Source of the DNA: Fimbriimonadaceae bacterium
Lineage (GTDB): Bacteria; Armatimonadota; Fimbriimonadia; Fimbriimonadales; Fimbriimonadaceae
NCBI GenBank assembly: GCA_026129685.1
Contig: JAHCHO010000010.1
Span: forward strand, 54,947-118,946
Direction of reading: 5' to 3'
Length of the DNA: 64,000 nucleotides
Made by a program: the position numbers and the translations under genes. Below, piece by piece: positions 45,849 to 54,453 of the stretch. Positions within the stretch are counted from its first letter, which is position 1, and each line of letters starts with the position of its first letter. The notes below the pieces were generated by a model that saw only the letters and a list, made by a program, of their open reading frames with translations, did no database searches and was not told where the DNA came from.

Positions 45849-46867
45849 AGCGGGTGTTCGTGGAGGGCGGGCTCGTCCTGGCCGGTTTGCTGTTGATCCT
45901 GATCGCCACCATCGCGACGTTCGGGTTGCCCGTCGGCGAGTCGCTTCGGATGCTGGCCGAAGGATCCCTGTCTGGGGGCGGCTTGGCCCGGACCCTGGTC
46001 AAGGCCACTCCCCTGATCCTGGCCGGCCTCGGGATGGTGCTCGCTTGGAGGGCCGGCATCTACAACATCGGTGGCGAGGGTCAGTACCTGGTCGGAGCGC
46101 TGGGGGGAGCTTGGGTCGCGCGCGTGGGAGTCGCCGTCCCCGCCCTCGTTCTGAAGCCGCTCGTTCTGATCGCCGCCTTTCTCGCGGGGGGTCTCTTCGC
46201 CGCGCTCGCGGGACTGCTCATGGTCAAGCGGCACGTTCAAGTCGTCATCTCCACGATTCTCCTGAACTTCGTCGCCCTCCAGTTCTTCAATTGGGCGGTG
46301 ACGGGGCCGTTGCAGGAGGCGAGTCGCCGACTCCCGCAGACCGACCGCGTGCCCGACTCGCTGATGCTCTTTCGCCTCGATCGTCAGAACGACCTCCATA
46401 CCGGCGTGTTCGTGGCGCTCGCGTCGGTGGCGGTCGTCACCGTCTTCCTCTTCCTGACGCCGACCGGCTTTCGCCTCCGCCTCGTCGGGGACAACCCGCG
46501 CGCCGCGCGCGCGAATCGAATCGAGCCCGGGCGCCTTCAGCTTCTGGCGATCGGGCTGAGCGGCGGATTGTGCGGGCTGGCGGCGGGCATCGAGTACCTT
46601 GGCATCACGGGGCAACTAGGGTACGGGTTCAGCCAACAGATCGGCTTCCTCGCGATTCCCGTCGCGTTGCTGGGCGGTCTGCACCCGATCGGGGCGCTTT
46701 TCAGCGGACTGTACTTCGGCGCGCTGTTCGCCGGTTCGGAGAACCTGGCGCGATTCTCGGGGTTCGGCACGACGATCGTGTTCGTGATCCAGGGCGTCGC
46801 CGTCATCGGCTTTGTCGGGCTTCGCGCCCTGATCGAACGACGTCGGACCCCGGAGGCCGCCCTGTGA
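45845..46867 (+). CDS. Nucleoside ABC transporter permease, first subunit
   Basis: 340-residue BPD_transp_2 permease with about ten hydrophobic segments, starting at TTG 45845, which overlaps the ATPase stop (GTG 45854 is an alternative). Typical sequences are MVLAWRAGIYNIGGEGQYLV near 67, VVISTILLNFVALQFFNWA near 132, RANRIEPGRLQLLAIGLSGG near 222 and QIGFLAIPVALLGGLHPIGA near 265. It pairs with the next gene as a heterodimeric channel. Confidence 0.9.
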   Translation: MKRVFVEGGLVLAGLLLILIATIATFGLPVGESLRMLAEGSLSGGGLARTLVKATPLILAGLGMVLAWRAGIYNIGGEGQYLVGALGGAWVARVGVAVPALVLKPLVLIAAFLAGGLFAALAGLLMVKRHVQVVISTILLNFVALQFFNWAVTGPLQEASRRLPQTDRVPDSLMLFRLDRQNDLHTGVFVALASVAVVTVFLFLTPTGFRLRLVGDNPRAARANRIEPGRLQLLAIGLSGGLCGLAAGIEYLGITGQLGYGFSQQIGFLAIPVALLGGLHPIGALFSGLYFGALFAGSENLARFSGFGTTIVFVIQGVAVIGFVGLRALIERRRTPEAAL

Positions 46868-47727
46868 ACGAGTTCGCCACGATTCTGTCGTACGCCGCCC
46901 CGGTCGCCTTGGCCGCGATCGGCGAGACGGTGGTCGAGCGGAGCGGGGTCATCCACATCGGCATCGAGGGCGGCATGCTCGCGGGCGCGTTCTTCGCGAT
47001 GCTGACCACCTATGCGACGGGTTCTCCCTGGTTGGGCATCGGGGTCGGCGTCGTCGTGGGGGTGCTCCTCGCGCTTCTGAGCGCGGTCTTCTGCGTGACC
47101 CTTCTGGCCGACCAAGTTGTGATCGGCACCGCCGTCAACCTCCTGGCCATCGGCCTCACCCGCACCCTGTTCGCGTTGCGGTTCGGCGCCTCCGGCCAAC
47201 TCCTGAGCGTCGAGAAGATCCCCTCGATGAACGGACTCGACGCGGTGACGATCGGGACGGTGATTCTGGCGGTCCTCGTCCACCTTGCGCTCACCCGGAC
47301 GGGATGGGGATTGGCGACCCGCTCGGCGGGCGAGTTCCCGGAAGCGACGGAGGCGGCGGGGTACTCGGTGGCGAAGCTCCGTTACGGGGCGCTCGCTTTC
47401 GGCGGGGCGCTGGCGGGTCTCGGCGGCGCGTATCTGTCCTTGGGAATCGCGGGCTCGTTTGCGGACAACATGACCGCGGGCCGCGGATTTGTCGCCATCG
47501 CCATGGTCACCTTCGGACGATGGAAGCCCGTGTGGGCGTTGCTCGCCTCCCTTTTGATCGGCTGGGTGGACAGCCTCCAGTTCACGTTCCAGACCAAGGG
47601 CTGGGACGCCCCGTTCCAGCTCTTCGTCGCCCTTCCCTACCTCGTCGCGCTGTTGGTGCTCGCCGGGGTCGGACGCGGGGCCAACGCCCCGGCGGCGCTC
47701 GCCACCCCGTTTCGGAGGTCGCGATAG
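46864..47727 (+). CDS. Nucleoside ABC transporter permease, second subunit
   Basis: 287-residue BPD_transp_2 permease from GTG 46864, which overlaps the previous stop (GTGA). Characteristic stretches are ALAAIGETVVERSGVIHIGI near 18, EGGMLAGAFFAML near 36, ADQVVIGTAVNLLAIGL near 80, RSAGEFPEATEAAGYSVAKL near 158 and MTAGRGFVAIAMVTFGRWKP near 202. It is the last gene of the BMP-ATPase-permease-permease operon. Confidence 0.92.
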   Translation: MNEFATILSYAAPVALAAIGETVVERSGVIHIGIEGGMLAGAFFAMLTTYATGSPWLGIGVGVVVGVLLALLSAVFCVTLLADQVVIGTAVNLLAIGLTRTLFALRFGASGQLLSVEKIPSMNGLDAVTIGTVILAVLVHLALTRTGWGLATRSAGEFPEATEAAGYSVAKLRYGALAFGGALAGLGGAYLSLGIAGSFADNMTAGRGFVAIAMVTFGRWKPVWALLASLLIGWVDSLQFTFQTKGWDAPFQLFVALPYLVALLVLAGVGRGANAPAALATPFRRSR

Positions 47728-47732
47728 GCACC

Positions 47733-48563
47733 GTGCGCCTGGTCCGAAGAGTGGCGTTCTCGAGCGGCCACCGCTACTGGTTCGCCGACCTCTCGCCGGA
47801 GGAGAATCGCGCGCGCTTCGGGCGGTGGGCGTCGCCGTACAACCACGGGCACAACTATGTCCTCTGGGTGGCGATCGAGGGCGAGCCCGATCCCGAGACC
47901 GGGATGGTGGTCAACATCAAGGACCTGGACGCGATCCTGCAGGAGCGGGTCGTCGCTCGCTTCGACCAGAAGAGCATCAACGACGAGGTCCCCGGGTTCG
48001 CCAATCGTGCGCCGAGTCTGGAGAACCTGCTTCGTTCTCTGCGAGACGAACTCGCCGACCTCCCCGCCGCGCTCGGCGGTCCGCGCTTCGTCTCACTAAG
48101 GCTGGAAGAAAGCCCCGACCTCTTTGCCGAACTGAACCTCGACCCCGACGGAACCGACGCGATGACCCTCACCCGCTCCTACGAGTTCGCCGCCTCCCAC
48201 CGGCTCGACAATCCCGCCCTCTCCCGCGATCGGAACCTTAGCCTGTACGGCAAATGCAACAACCCGAACGGGCACGGGCACAACTACGTCTTGGAAGTGA
48301 CGGTCGGGGGCGAACCGGACGCCGAGTCCGGCATGTTGGTGGACATCGAGGTCCTCGACCGGGTTGTGGAAAGAGAAATCGTGGATCGATACGACCACCG
48401 CAATCTGAACGAAGACCTCGAGGAGTTCCGGGGAAGGATCACGACCTCGGAAGTGGTCGCGCGGGAGATCTTCCGTCGGCTCGCGCCGGTGCTGCCCGCA
48501 CCCCTGGCCAGAATACGGCTCTTCGAGACCGCCCGAAACGTGTTCGAGGTGACGGCGTCGTGA
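47733..48563 (+). CDS. Double-domain 6-pyruvoyl-tetrahydropterin synthase/QueD-like protein
   Basis: 276 residues from GTG 47733, containing two PTPS domains in tandem. Domain 1 (about 1-130) keeps zinc histidines (SSGHRYWF, YNHGHNYVLWV) but has no catalytic Cys before the HGH motif, and FDQKSIN where active enzymes have D-H. Domain 2 (about 140-276) is complete: AASHRLDNP, LYGKCNNPNGHGHNYVLEV with the Cys, YDHRNLNED with the catalytic His, and LFETARNVFEV with the Glu. One active and one degenerate copy are therefore fused. PTPS/QueD enzymes serve queuosine or pterin synthesis. The following SDR gene overlaps by four bases and could be a sepiapterin-reductase-like partner. Confidence 0.87.
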   Translation: MRLVRRVAFSSGHRYWFADLSPEENRARFGRWASPYNHGHNYVLWVAIEGEPDPETGMVVNIKDLDAILQERVVARFDQKSINDEVPGFANRAPSLENLLRSLRDELADLPAALGGPRFVSLRLEESPDLFAELNLDPDGTDAMTLTRSYEFAASHRLDNPALSRDRNLSLYGKCNNPNGHGHNYVLEVTVGGEPDAESGMLVDIEVLDRVVEREIVDRYDHRNLNEDLEEFRGRITTSEVVAREIFRRLAPVLPAPLARIRLFETARNVFEVTAS

Positions 48564-49255
48564 GACGGCTGCTCATCACGGGCGCGAGCAGCGGCATCGG
48601 ACGGGCGTTCGCGATCCACGTCGGGCGGGAGACCGATCGTCGCCTTGTCCTCGCGGGGCGGAGCGAGACGCGACTCGAGGACGTGGCCTCTCGGTGCGCG
48701 TGCCCGGTCGAAACGTTCATCGGCGACCTGGACGATCCTGTCGTCGCGCGGCGACTGGTCGCCTTCGCGGAAGAAAGGTTGGGTCGGCTCGACGGATTGG
48801 TGAACGTCGCAGGGAACGCCGAATACGGACCGTACGACGAACTCCCATGGAGCTCCGTCGAAGGCCAGATCGCGATCAATCTGCTCGCCCCGATGGCGAC
48901 GACCCACGCCGCTCTACCCGCAATGCTCGCCCGGGGAAGCGGGCGCATTCTCAACGTGCTGAGCATCGCCGCCGTCCACCCGTTTCCGTTCGCCGGGCCA
49001 TACGTCGCCGCGAAAGCGGGGCTGCTCGCCTTTTCGCGTTCGCTCAACGCGGAAGTGCGCAAGCGGGGCGTTCGGGTTCAGTGCGTCCTGCCCGGCGCGA
49101 CCGATTCCCCGCTCTGGGACGGCGGCGACCACCCCCCGCGCGAGAAGATGCTGACCTGCCGGGCCGTGGCGGAAACGATGCGCGACGCTCTCGACGCGCC
49201 CGACGATCGCGCCCTGGACGAGATCGTTCTGATGCCCCCCGAGGGAATCCTCTAG
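48560..49255 (+). CDS. Short-chain dehydrogenase/reductase
   Basis: 231-residue NAD(P)-dependent oxidoreductase. The start GTG overlaps the PTPS stop. Cofactor motif LLITGASSGIGRAFAIHVG is near residue 4. DGLVNVAGNAEYGPY near 75 has the NAG motif, LNVLSIAAVHPFPF near 130 the Ser, and GPYVAAKAGLLAFSRSLNAE near 145 the YxxxK. The tail VLPGATDSPLWDGG is also typical. Coupling to the PTPS-like gene suggests a pterin-type substrate, but SDR substrates cannot be read from sequence alone. Confidence 0.88.
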   Translation: MRRLLITGASSGIGRAFAIHVGRETDRRLVLAGRSETRLEDVASRCACPVETFIGDLDDPVVARRLVAFAEERLGRLDGLVNVAGNAEYGPYDELPWSSVEGQIAINLLAPMATTHAALPAMLARGSGRILNVLSIAAVHPFPFAGPYVAAKAGLLAFSRSLNAEVRKRGVRVQCVLPGATDSPLWDGGDHPPREKMLTCRAVAETMRDALDAPDDRALDEIVLMPPEGIL

Positions 49256-49322
49256 GTCCGACCGCTTTCCTGGCAGGAGGGTCGGCGGGCGTGGCGAAAT
49301 CCAAGCGGCAACGGTGGCCTCC

Positions 49323-49709
49323 ATGCGAAGCACCCTTGCGAAGTTGATCCTCGATGTCGCGGATCTCGATCGGTCTCTGGCGTTTTACGCCGGATTGCTG
49401 GAGTTGCCCATCACCCTCGAAGACACCTGGGACGGTCACCGGGTCGCGCGCCTTATGGCGGGGTCCACCGAGATCATGTTGCTCCAGCAACCGCCTCACG
49501 AGCAGAATCCGGCTCTGGACCGGCGTGGCGGCATCGTCATCAACCTCACGGTGCGGGACCTCGTCGCCTTGGCGAAGGTCTGCGAGCACCTCAACCTCAC
49601 CGTTCTCCAGACCCTTCAGAACGCCACCTGGGGAGAGCGCACCTTCGTGGTGGCCGACCCCGACGGGTATTCGGTGCTGCTGTCCGAACCCGTCGAGACG
49701 CTTCACTGA
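49323..49709 (+). CDS. VOC-superfamily (glyoxalase/dioxygenase-like) protein
   Basis: 128 residues from ATG 49323, with an in-frame GTG at 49314. One beta-alpha-beta-beta-beta pair is visible: KLILDVADLDRSLAFYAGLL at the start, RLMAGSTEIMLLQQPPHEQ near 45, and TFVVADPDGYSVLLSEPVE at the end, the usual glyoxalase_2 pattern. The metal ligands are not all obvious, and the substrate is unknown. It is convergent with the histidine kinase gene (overlap of seven bases). Confidence 0.78.
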   Translation: MRSTLAKLILDVADLDRSLAFYAGLLELPITLEDTWDGHRVARLMAGSTEIMLLQQPPHEQNPALDRRGGIVINLTVRDLVALAKVCEHLNLTVLQTLQNATWGERTFVVADPDGYSVLLSEPVETLH

Positions 49710-52018
49710 TCGGACGGCGCGGGCAGACTGAAGAAAAAGGTCGCGCCCTTGTCCGGTTCGCCGTCCGCCCAGACGCGCCCGCCGTGGAGTCGGACGATGC
49801 GTTGCACGATCGCCAACCCGATTCCGGTCCCCGGGTACTCCTTCGGGTCGTGTAGCCGCTGGAAGGGCTGGAACAGCTTGGCAGCGGCGGCGGCTTCGAA
49901 CCCGACCCCATTGTCCTTGACATAGTAGATCGCCTCCGAACCCTCGCTGTGTCCGCCGACCTCGATCGTCGGGCTCTCGCGAGGTCCCGCAAACTTGAGC
50001 GCGTTCCCCAGCAGATTGGACAGCACCTGCTGGACGAGCGAGGGGTCGGCCCAGCACTCCGGAAGCTCCTCAACGACGAGCCGAGCGTGGTGGGTCCGTT
50101 CCGAGCCTTGGAGATCGCCCCAAACCTGGTCCGCCATCTCCCCCAGATCGAGCCGACGGGGACGGATCGCGTGTTGGTGGACTCGGGAAAGTTGCAGCAA
50201 GTCTTCGATCAGGTCGGCCATGCGCTTGCCGGCCGCGCGGAGACGACCCAGCACCGAACGGCCCTCTTCGCCAAGAAGCTCGCCGTAGTCTTCGGCGAGA
50301 ACCCCCGCCCACCCATCTATGGCGCGCAAGGGGGCGCGCAGGTCATGGGAGACGGAGTACGAAAACGCCTCCAACTCGCGGTTGGCGGCCTCGAGCAACG
50401 AGGTGCGCTCGGCGACCCGGCGCTCCAGCTCGAGGTTCAGCGCGCGCACCTGTTCCAGCGCCTCTTGCCGCGCCGCCTCCGCCGCTTGTTGGCGTTCGAG
50501 ACGGGCGGAAAACTCCATCGCAAAGCCGATGTCGCCCGCCATCTCGTCCAGCAACTGGGCCTCCTCGTCGTCGAAGAAGTCGGGCTCGGAGGAGTACAGA
50601 TTCAAGGCCCCGGCGACCTCGCCTTCCACGACCAAGGGAAACGCGGCCGACGCGCGATAGCCGCACCGCAAAGCCGCGTCGCGCCACGGGGCCATGGAAG
50701 GGTCGGTCGCAATGTCGTTCGCGATCGTGCGACGTTTCGTCGCGACGGCGGTGCCCGTCGGCCCCGACGACGAGGAGTCGTCGCCGAGCATGATTTCGAG
50801 TTGCTCCAGGTACCCCTCGGCGAGGCCCGCATGAGCCACGCGGCGAACGAGGCGCGTCTCCGGATCGACGATGCCGATCCAGGCCATCCGAAACCCGCCG
50901 AGGTCGACGGCGATGCGGCAGGCCTCCTCGAACAGCGTGCGGGGGTCTCGCTCTCGAACGATCGCCTGGTTGATCTGACTCAAGAGCGCGTAGGTTCGGT
51001 TCAGCCGGACGAGCCGTTCCTCGGCCCGCTTGCGCGAAGTCACGTCGAGGAACACCGCCACCCCGCCGACGACCCGGCCTTCTCGACTGCGAACGGGTGC
51101 GGCGTTGGTGAGAACGACGACGTCGCCGTCGTTGCGCCGGACTAGGAACTCCAGCGAGTTGGCCTCCTCGCGAAGGATCGCCCGCGCGAGGGGCACGTCC
51201 TCGGCCTTCATCGGCGTCTGATCGAGATGGGCCAGGTTCCAGCTCGCCACGTACTGGTCAATTCCCACCGCCAAGTCACCCTCGGGCTTGCCGCCGATCT
51301 CGAGCCCGCTCCGGTTGATGTACTGAACGCGCCCTTGCGAGTCGGCGATCGCGACCCCCGCCTGGCTCTGGTCCATGGCGGTGTAGAGCGTGGCGTACGC
51401 GCGCTGCAACTCGTCTTCCGCCCGCCGACGCTCCGTGACGTCGCGCACGAACAGACTGGTGCGAGGTTGACCTTCCGCGTTCGGGTAAACGTTGGTCGCC
51501 ACCTCCCCCTCGAACCGAGTGCCATCGGGGCGGACGAACGTGAGGACACCGTGGAACGCGCCGGTGCGCTCGCGTTCCCGTAACGCCGTCTCGAGCCGGG
51601 GGTCGCCGGCATCGACCAAGCCGGCGCGACCGACCGCGCAGATTTCCGCCTCGGTGCGTCCGAAAAGGCGGCAAGCCGCCGGATTCGCGGCCCGTACGGC
51701 GCCATCGGGCTCGGTCAACAGGATGGCCTCCGGGCTGTTGTCAAAGAGCCGACGGTAGCGGTCCTCGCTTTCGCGCAGTTGGGCCCGTGCCGCGGCCTCC
51801 CGCTCGAGGTCCAAGCGCAAGAGCGTGTAGAGGAGCACCGTGCTGAGCAAGACGAAGGCGATTCCCTTGTAGGTCTGAACCTGGGTGATCAGCCGGGGAT
51901 TCGGGTAGAGCACCTCCACCAACAGGTCGGACAGGAGTATCCAGGCTCCGCCAAAGAGAGCGTACAGGGCGGCGACCCTCAGGTCCCTCCGAATCCGGGC
52001 AAAACGGGTGTTCACCAC
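49703..52018 (-). CDS. Membrane sensor histidine kinase (PAS-PAS-GAF-HisKA-HATPase)
   Basis: 771 residues from GTG 52018, placed eight bases after the strong ribosome site GGGAGG; the frame is open to GTG 52042. Two N-terminal helices (ALYALFGGAWILLSDLLVEV and GIAFVLLSTVLLYTLL) flank a very short loop. Then come PAS domains at about 75-190 (RLFDNSPEAILLTEPDGAVR) and 200-320 (SQAGVAIADSQGRVQYI), and a GAF domain near 335-490. A coiled coil follows. HisKA has SYSVSHDLRAPLRAIDGWAG (phosphorylated His near 550), and HATPase_c has NLLGNALKFAGPRESP and GTGIGLAIVQRIVRLHGG. It resembles phytochrome-like kinases. No response regulator is adjacent. Confidence 0.9.
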   Translation of the reverse strand: MVNTRFARIRRDLRVAALYALFGGAWILLSDLLVEVLYPNPRLITQVQTYKGIAFVLLSTVLLYTLLRLDLEREAAARAQLRESEDRYRRLFDNSPEAILLTEPDGAVRAANPAACRLFGRTEAEICAVGRAGLVDAGDPRLETALRERERTGAFHGVLTFVRPDGTRFEGEVATNVYPNAEGQPRTSLFVRDVTERRRAEDELQRAYATLYTAMDQSQAGVAIADSQGRVQYINRSGLEIGGKPEGDLAVGIDQYVASWNLAHLDQTPMKAEDVPLARAILREEANSLEFLVRRNDGDVVVLTNAAPVRSREGRVVGGVAVFLDVTSRKRAEERLVRLNRTYALLSQINQAIVRERDPRTLFEEACRIAVDLGGFRMAWIGIVDPETRLVRRVAHAGLAEGYLEQLEIMLGDDSSSSGPTGTAVATKRRTIANDIATDPSMAPWRDAALRCGYRASAAFPLVVEGEVAGALNLYSSEPDFFDDEEAQLLDEMAGDIGFAMEFSARLERQQAAEAARQEALEQVRALNLELERRVAERTSLLEAANRELEAFSYSVSHDLRAPLRAIDGWAGVLAEDYGELLGEEGRSVLGRLRAAGKRMADLIEDLLQLSRVHQHAIRPRRLDLGEMADQVWGDLQGSERTHHARLVVEELPECWADPSLVQQVLSNLLGNALKFAGPRESPTIEVGGHSEGSEAIYYVKDNGVGFEAAAAAKLFQPFQRLHDPKEYPGTGIGLAIVQRIVRLHGGRVWADGEPDKGATFFFSLPAPSDQ

Positions 52019-52123
52019 GAACCTATCCTCCCATCCTAACACCGAAACGAGCCTTCGGCGCCCGCAAAACTCACAGAGCTGACACTACCCTATCGGTCAA
52101 CCGGTGCGCATCAAGGCGAGACG

Positions 52124-53599
52124 CTAGGCGCCCCGGCCGAACGTGAACCGGTAAATCGGAACGCCGAGGGCGACCACGCCGAGCGCCATGACCGTCGGGA
52201 TTCGGGAACCGTCGTCCCATAGCGAGTTGCCGAGCAACAGGAGGGTCGAACCGATGAAGAGGATCGGCGTGACCGGAAACAGCGGGGTCCTCATCGGAGG
52301 GTCGTAGGCGTGGACCCTCGTGGCGGGATGGTTCGCGTCGAGGGGGTCGACCAGGCTGTCGGGCAGCTCCGCCGCCTCGACGGGTCTTGCCGCGCGCCGT
52401 CGCTCGCGGGCGCGGAACACGAAGACCGATCCAACCGCGAGGGCATAGAAGGGGACGATCCCGATCACGAAAGCGTCGGTCAGGGCGGTGAAGGCCTCCG
52501 AACCCCGGAAGGCGGCGGCGACGATCACGAACGAAACGCCCAGGCCGCCCGAGAGTAGCACCGACACAAAGGGGGTTCGGAAGCGAGCGTGCACCGCGGC
52601 CAAGGGGGCGAAGAACAGCCGATCCTCCGCCAGGGCGAAGAAGATGCGCGGCGAGGTCAGCATCGTCCCGTTGAGGGTGCCGAAGGTCGAGATCATGACC
52701 GTGCCGACGATGAACGTGAGGCCGAATCCGCCGACCAGCGCGCTCATCGTGTCGGCGGCGATGATCTCCTTGCCGGCGATCTCGGAGACGGAGAACACCG
52801 ATAGGTAGGCCACGTTCGCCAGCAGGTAGACGCCGATGATGACGAGCGTGCCGATGAGGATCGCCCTGGGAAGGTTGCGCCGGGGGTTGGCCATCTCGCC
52901 CCCGACGAACGAGCAGTCGGCCCAACCGTCGTACGCCCAAAGCACGGAGACGAGCGCCAGGCCGAAGAAACTGGGCGAAAACGCTCCCGGCGGCATCTCC
53001 GTCGTGAAGAACCGTCCGCCGGAACGCGGCAGCCCGATCGCGAGCGCCAGAACGATGAGCGCCAGGAGGCCCGCCGTCTTCGCGAGAGTCGTCAGGTTTT
53101 GGATGCTCGTCGCGAGGCGCACGCCGAGTGCGTTCGCCGCCGTCACCACCACGATCGCCGCCACCGCCAAACCGCTTGAGAACGCCGCGTAGTTCGGGTC
53201 GTCTGCGGCGCGCCCGGAAAGTCGGAAGGCGTACTCGCCGAACACGAGCGCGACCGCGCCGATCGCCGAGGGTCGGATGAGGACGAGCTGCGCCCATCCG
53301 AAGAGGAACCCGGGCAACCGTCCGTAGGCCTCGCGAACGAACACGTAGATGCCGCCCGAGTAGGGGTAGGCCCCGCCCACCTCGGCGAGGGTGAGCGCCC
53401 CGCACAATACGAACAACCCGCCGACCACCCACACGAGGAGCATCGGCAGGGGTCCCGGCAACTTTTCCGCGATCGAGGCGGGGCTGCGGAATATGCCGGA
53501 GCCGATGGTACTTCCCACCACGACGGCGACCCCGCTCCACAGCCCGATCTGCCGAACGAGGTGGGGTTCTGCGGGGGACGGGTTGCCGCCGGTTGCCAT
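52124..53599 (-). CDS. APC-superfamily amino acid permease
   Basis: 491-residue transporter with about 12 hydrophobic segments, from ATG 53599 after AGGAA. Typical start: LVRQIGLWSGVAVVVGSTIG, then SGIFRSPASIAEKLPGP with the unwound TM1 G-S-G substrate motif. GAYPYSGGIYVFVREAYGRL near 90 and LWAYDGWADCSFVGGEMANP near 215 follow, as in LAT-type amino acid/polyamine antiporters. TSPRIFFALAEDRLFF near 315 is also usual. The substrate is not predictable. It is divergent from the proteasome-like gene. Confidence 0.88.
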   Translation of the reverse strand: MATGGNPSPAEPHLVRQIGLWSGVAVVVGSTIGSGIFRSPASIAEKLPGPLPMLLVWVVGGLFVLCGALTLAEVGGAYPYSGGIYVFVREAYGRLPGFLFGWAQLVLIRPSAIGAVALVFGEYAFRLSGRAADDPNYAAFSSGLAVAAIVVVTAANALGVRLATSIQNLTTLAKTAGLLALIVLALAIGLPRSGGRFFTTEMPPGAFSPSFFGLALVSVLWAYDGWADCSFVGGEMANPRRNLPRAILIGTLVIIGVYLLANVAYLSVFSVSEIAGKEIIAADTMSALVGGFGLTFIVGTVMISTFGTLNGTMLTSPRIFFALAEDRLFFAPLAAVHARFRTPFVSVLLSGGLGVSFVIVAAAFRGSEAFTALTDAFVIGIVPFYALAVGSVFVFRARERRRAARPVEAAELPDSLVDPLDANHPATRVHAYDPPMRTPLFPVTPILFIGSTLLLLGNSLWDDGSRIPTVMALGVVALGVPIYRFTFGRGA

Positions 53600-53661
53600 C
53601 GTCGAGTTCCTGCCCCGCGACTTTACCCTTCCCTCTGCCGAGCAACGGGGTGGGAACGGAG

Positions 53662-53667
53662 TATAAA
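53662..53667 (+). promoter_or_regulatory. -10-like TATAAA eight bases before the proteasome-like gene
   Basis: TATAAA at 53662-53667 matches the -10 consensus at five of six positions and ends eight bases before ATG 53676. A message from it would have almost no leader. There is no convincing -35. Confidence 0.4.
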
Positions 53668-53675
53668 GCGTTGAG

Positions 53676-54341
53676 ATGGTCACCCCGTACGATTGGCAAG
53701 AGGGCATCGGCCACCGCGCGAGCTATGTCGAAAGCAAACTGGCGCAGGGTTCGCCCGTGCTCGCCCTCTCCTTGCCGGAAGGGGTGCTGCTGTTCACCGG
53801 TCGGCGCCGGCGGCCGAAAATCCACGAGTTGTACGACCGCATCGCCTTCTCGGCGATCGGCCAGCAGTCCGACATCGAGGCGATGCGGGTGGCGGCCGTC
53901 GACTTCTGCCACCAGGAAGGGTATCGGCGAAGCGAGGACGACGTGAGCGTCCAGCGTGTCGTGGCCGCCCTCAGTTCGCCGCTTAAGCGGGCCTTTGCCG
54001 ACTTTTCGCTCGCTCCCGTCGTCGCCCGGTCCCTGTTCGCGGAGGTCGGCGCGAACCCGGCGGACGACCGCTTCTTCGTCCTGGACTACGATGGGGATTA
54101 CGCGGCGCATTCGGAGCGAGCGTTCGTCGCCGCCGACAAGCGGGCCGATCGTCTGGAATCGGGCTTGCGCGAGATCGAGGGCGTTGGCGTAGCGGAGGCG
54201 AGGACCCGCCTGGCCGAACTCTGGCGCGCGTCGATCGATGACGCGGAGGAACCAAGCGCGCGGGAGCTTCTCGAGGACGAGGCGGTGCTCCTCTCCCGCG
54301 ATTCCGGTCGGATCAACCGTTTTCTGCGCCTCGAGGCGTAA
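53676..54341 (+). CDS. Proteasome alpha-type subunit-like protein
   Basis: 221 residues resembling bacterial 20S proteasome alpha subunits (PrcA). It begins with PYDWQEGIGHRASYVESKLA, matching the PrcA start PYxxSPEQ-x-R-x-E. It continues with SPVLALSLPEGVLLFTGRR, then KIHELYDRIAFSAIGQQSDI, the alpha-subunit H0/S-strand signature (I-x-E-L-Y-D-R-x-x-F-A-A-x-G). EGYRRSEDDVSVQRVV follows where PrcA has Y-D-R-R-D-V. It lacks a processed N-terminal Thr, as expected of an alpha subunit. From about residue 110 similarity weakens, and the C-terminus is charged and helical. No beta subunit, Pup-like modifier or ring ATPase gene is adjacent. Proteasome-type systems (with UBact) have been reported in Armatimonadota, so partners may be elsewhere. 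Confidence 0.75.
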   Translation: MVTPYDWQEGIGHRASYVESKLAQGSPVLALSLPEGVLLFTGRRRRPKIHELYDRIAFSAIGQQSDIEAMRVAAVDFCHQEGYRRSEDDVSVQRVVAALSSPLKRAFADFSLAPVVARSLFAEVGANPADDRFFVLDYDGDYAAHSERAFVAADKRADRLESGLREIEGVGVAEARTRLAELWRASIDDAEEPSARELLEDEAVLLSRDSGRINRFLRLEA

Positions 54342-54453
54342 GGTCCCGGGCAAACCCGGCAATCCTGCGGTTGGTGTCCGCGGCGAGCGGTCTCATGATT
54401 AGGGTGGGACTCCCGCGCACGAATCTCCGATCGGGCGTGGGCCGTGCGCCAAC

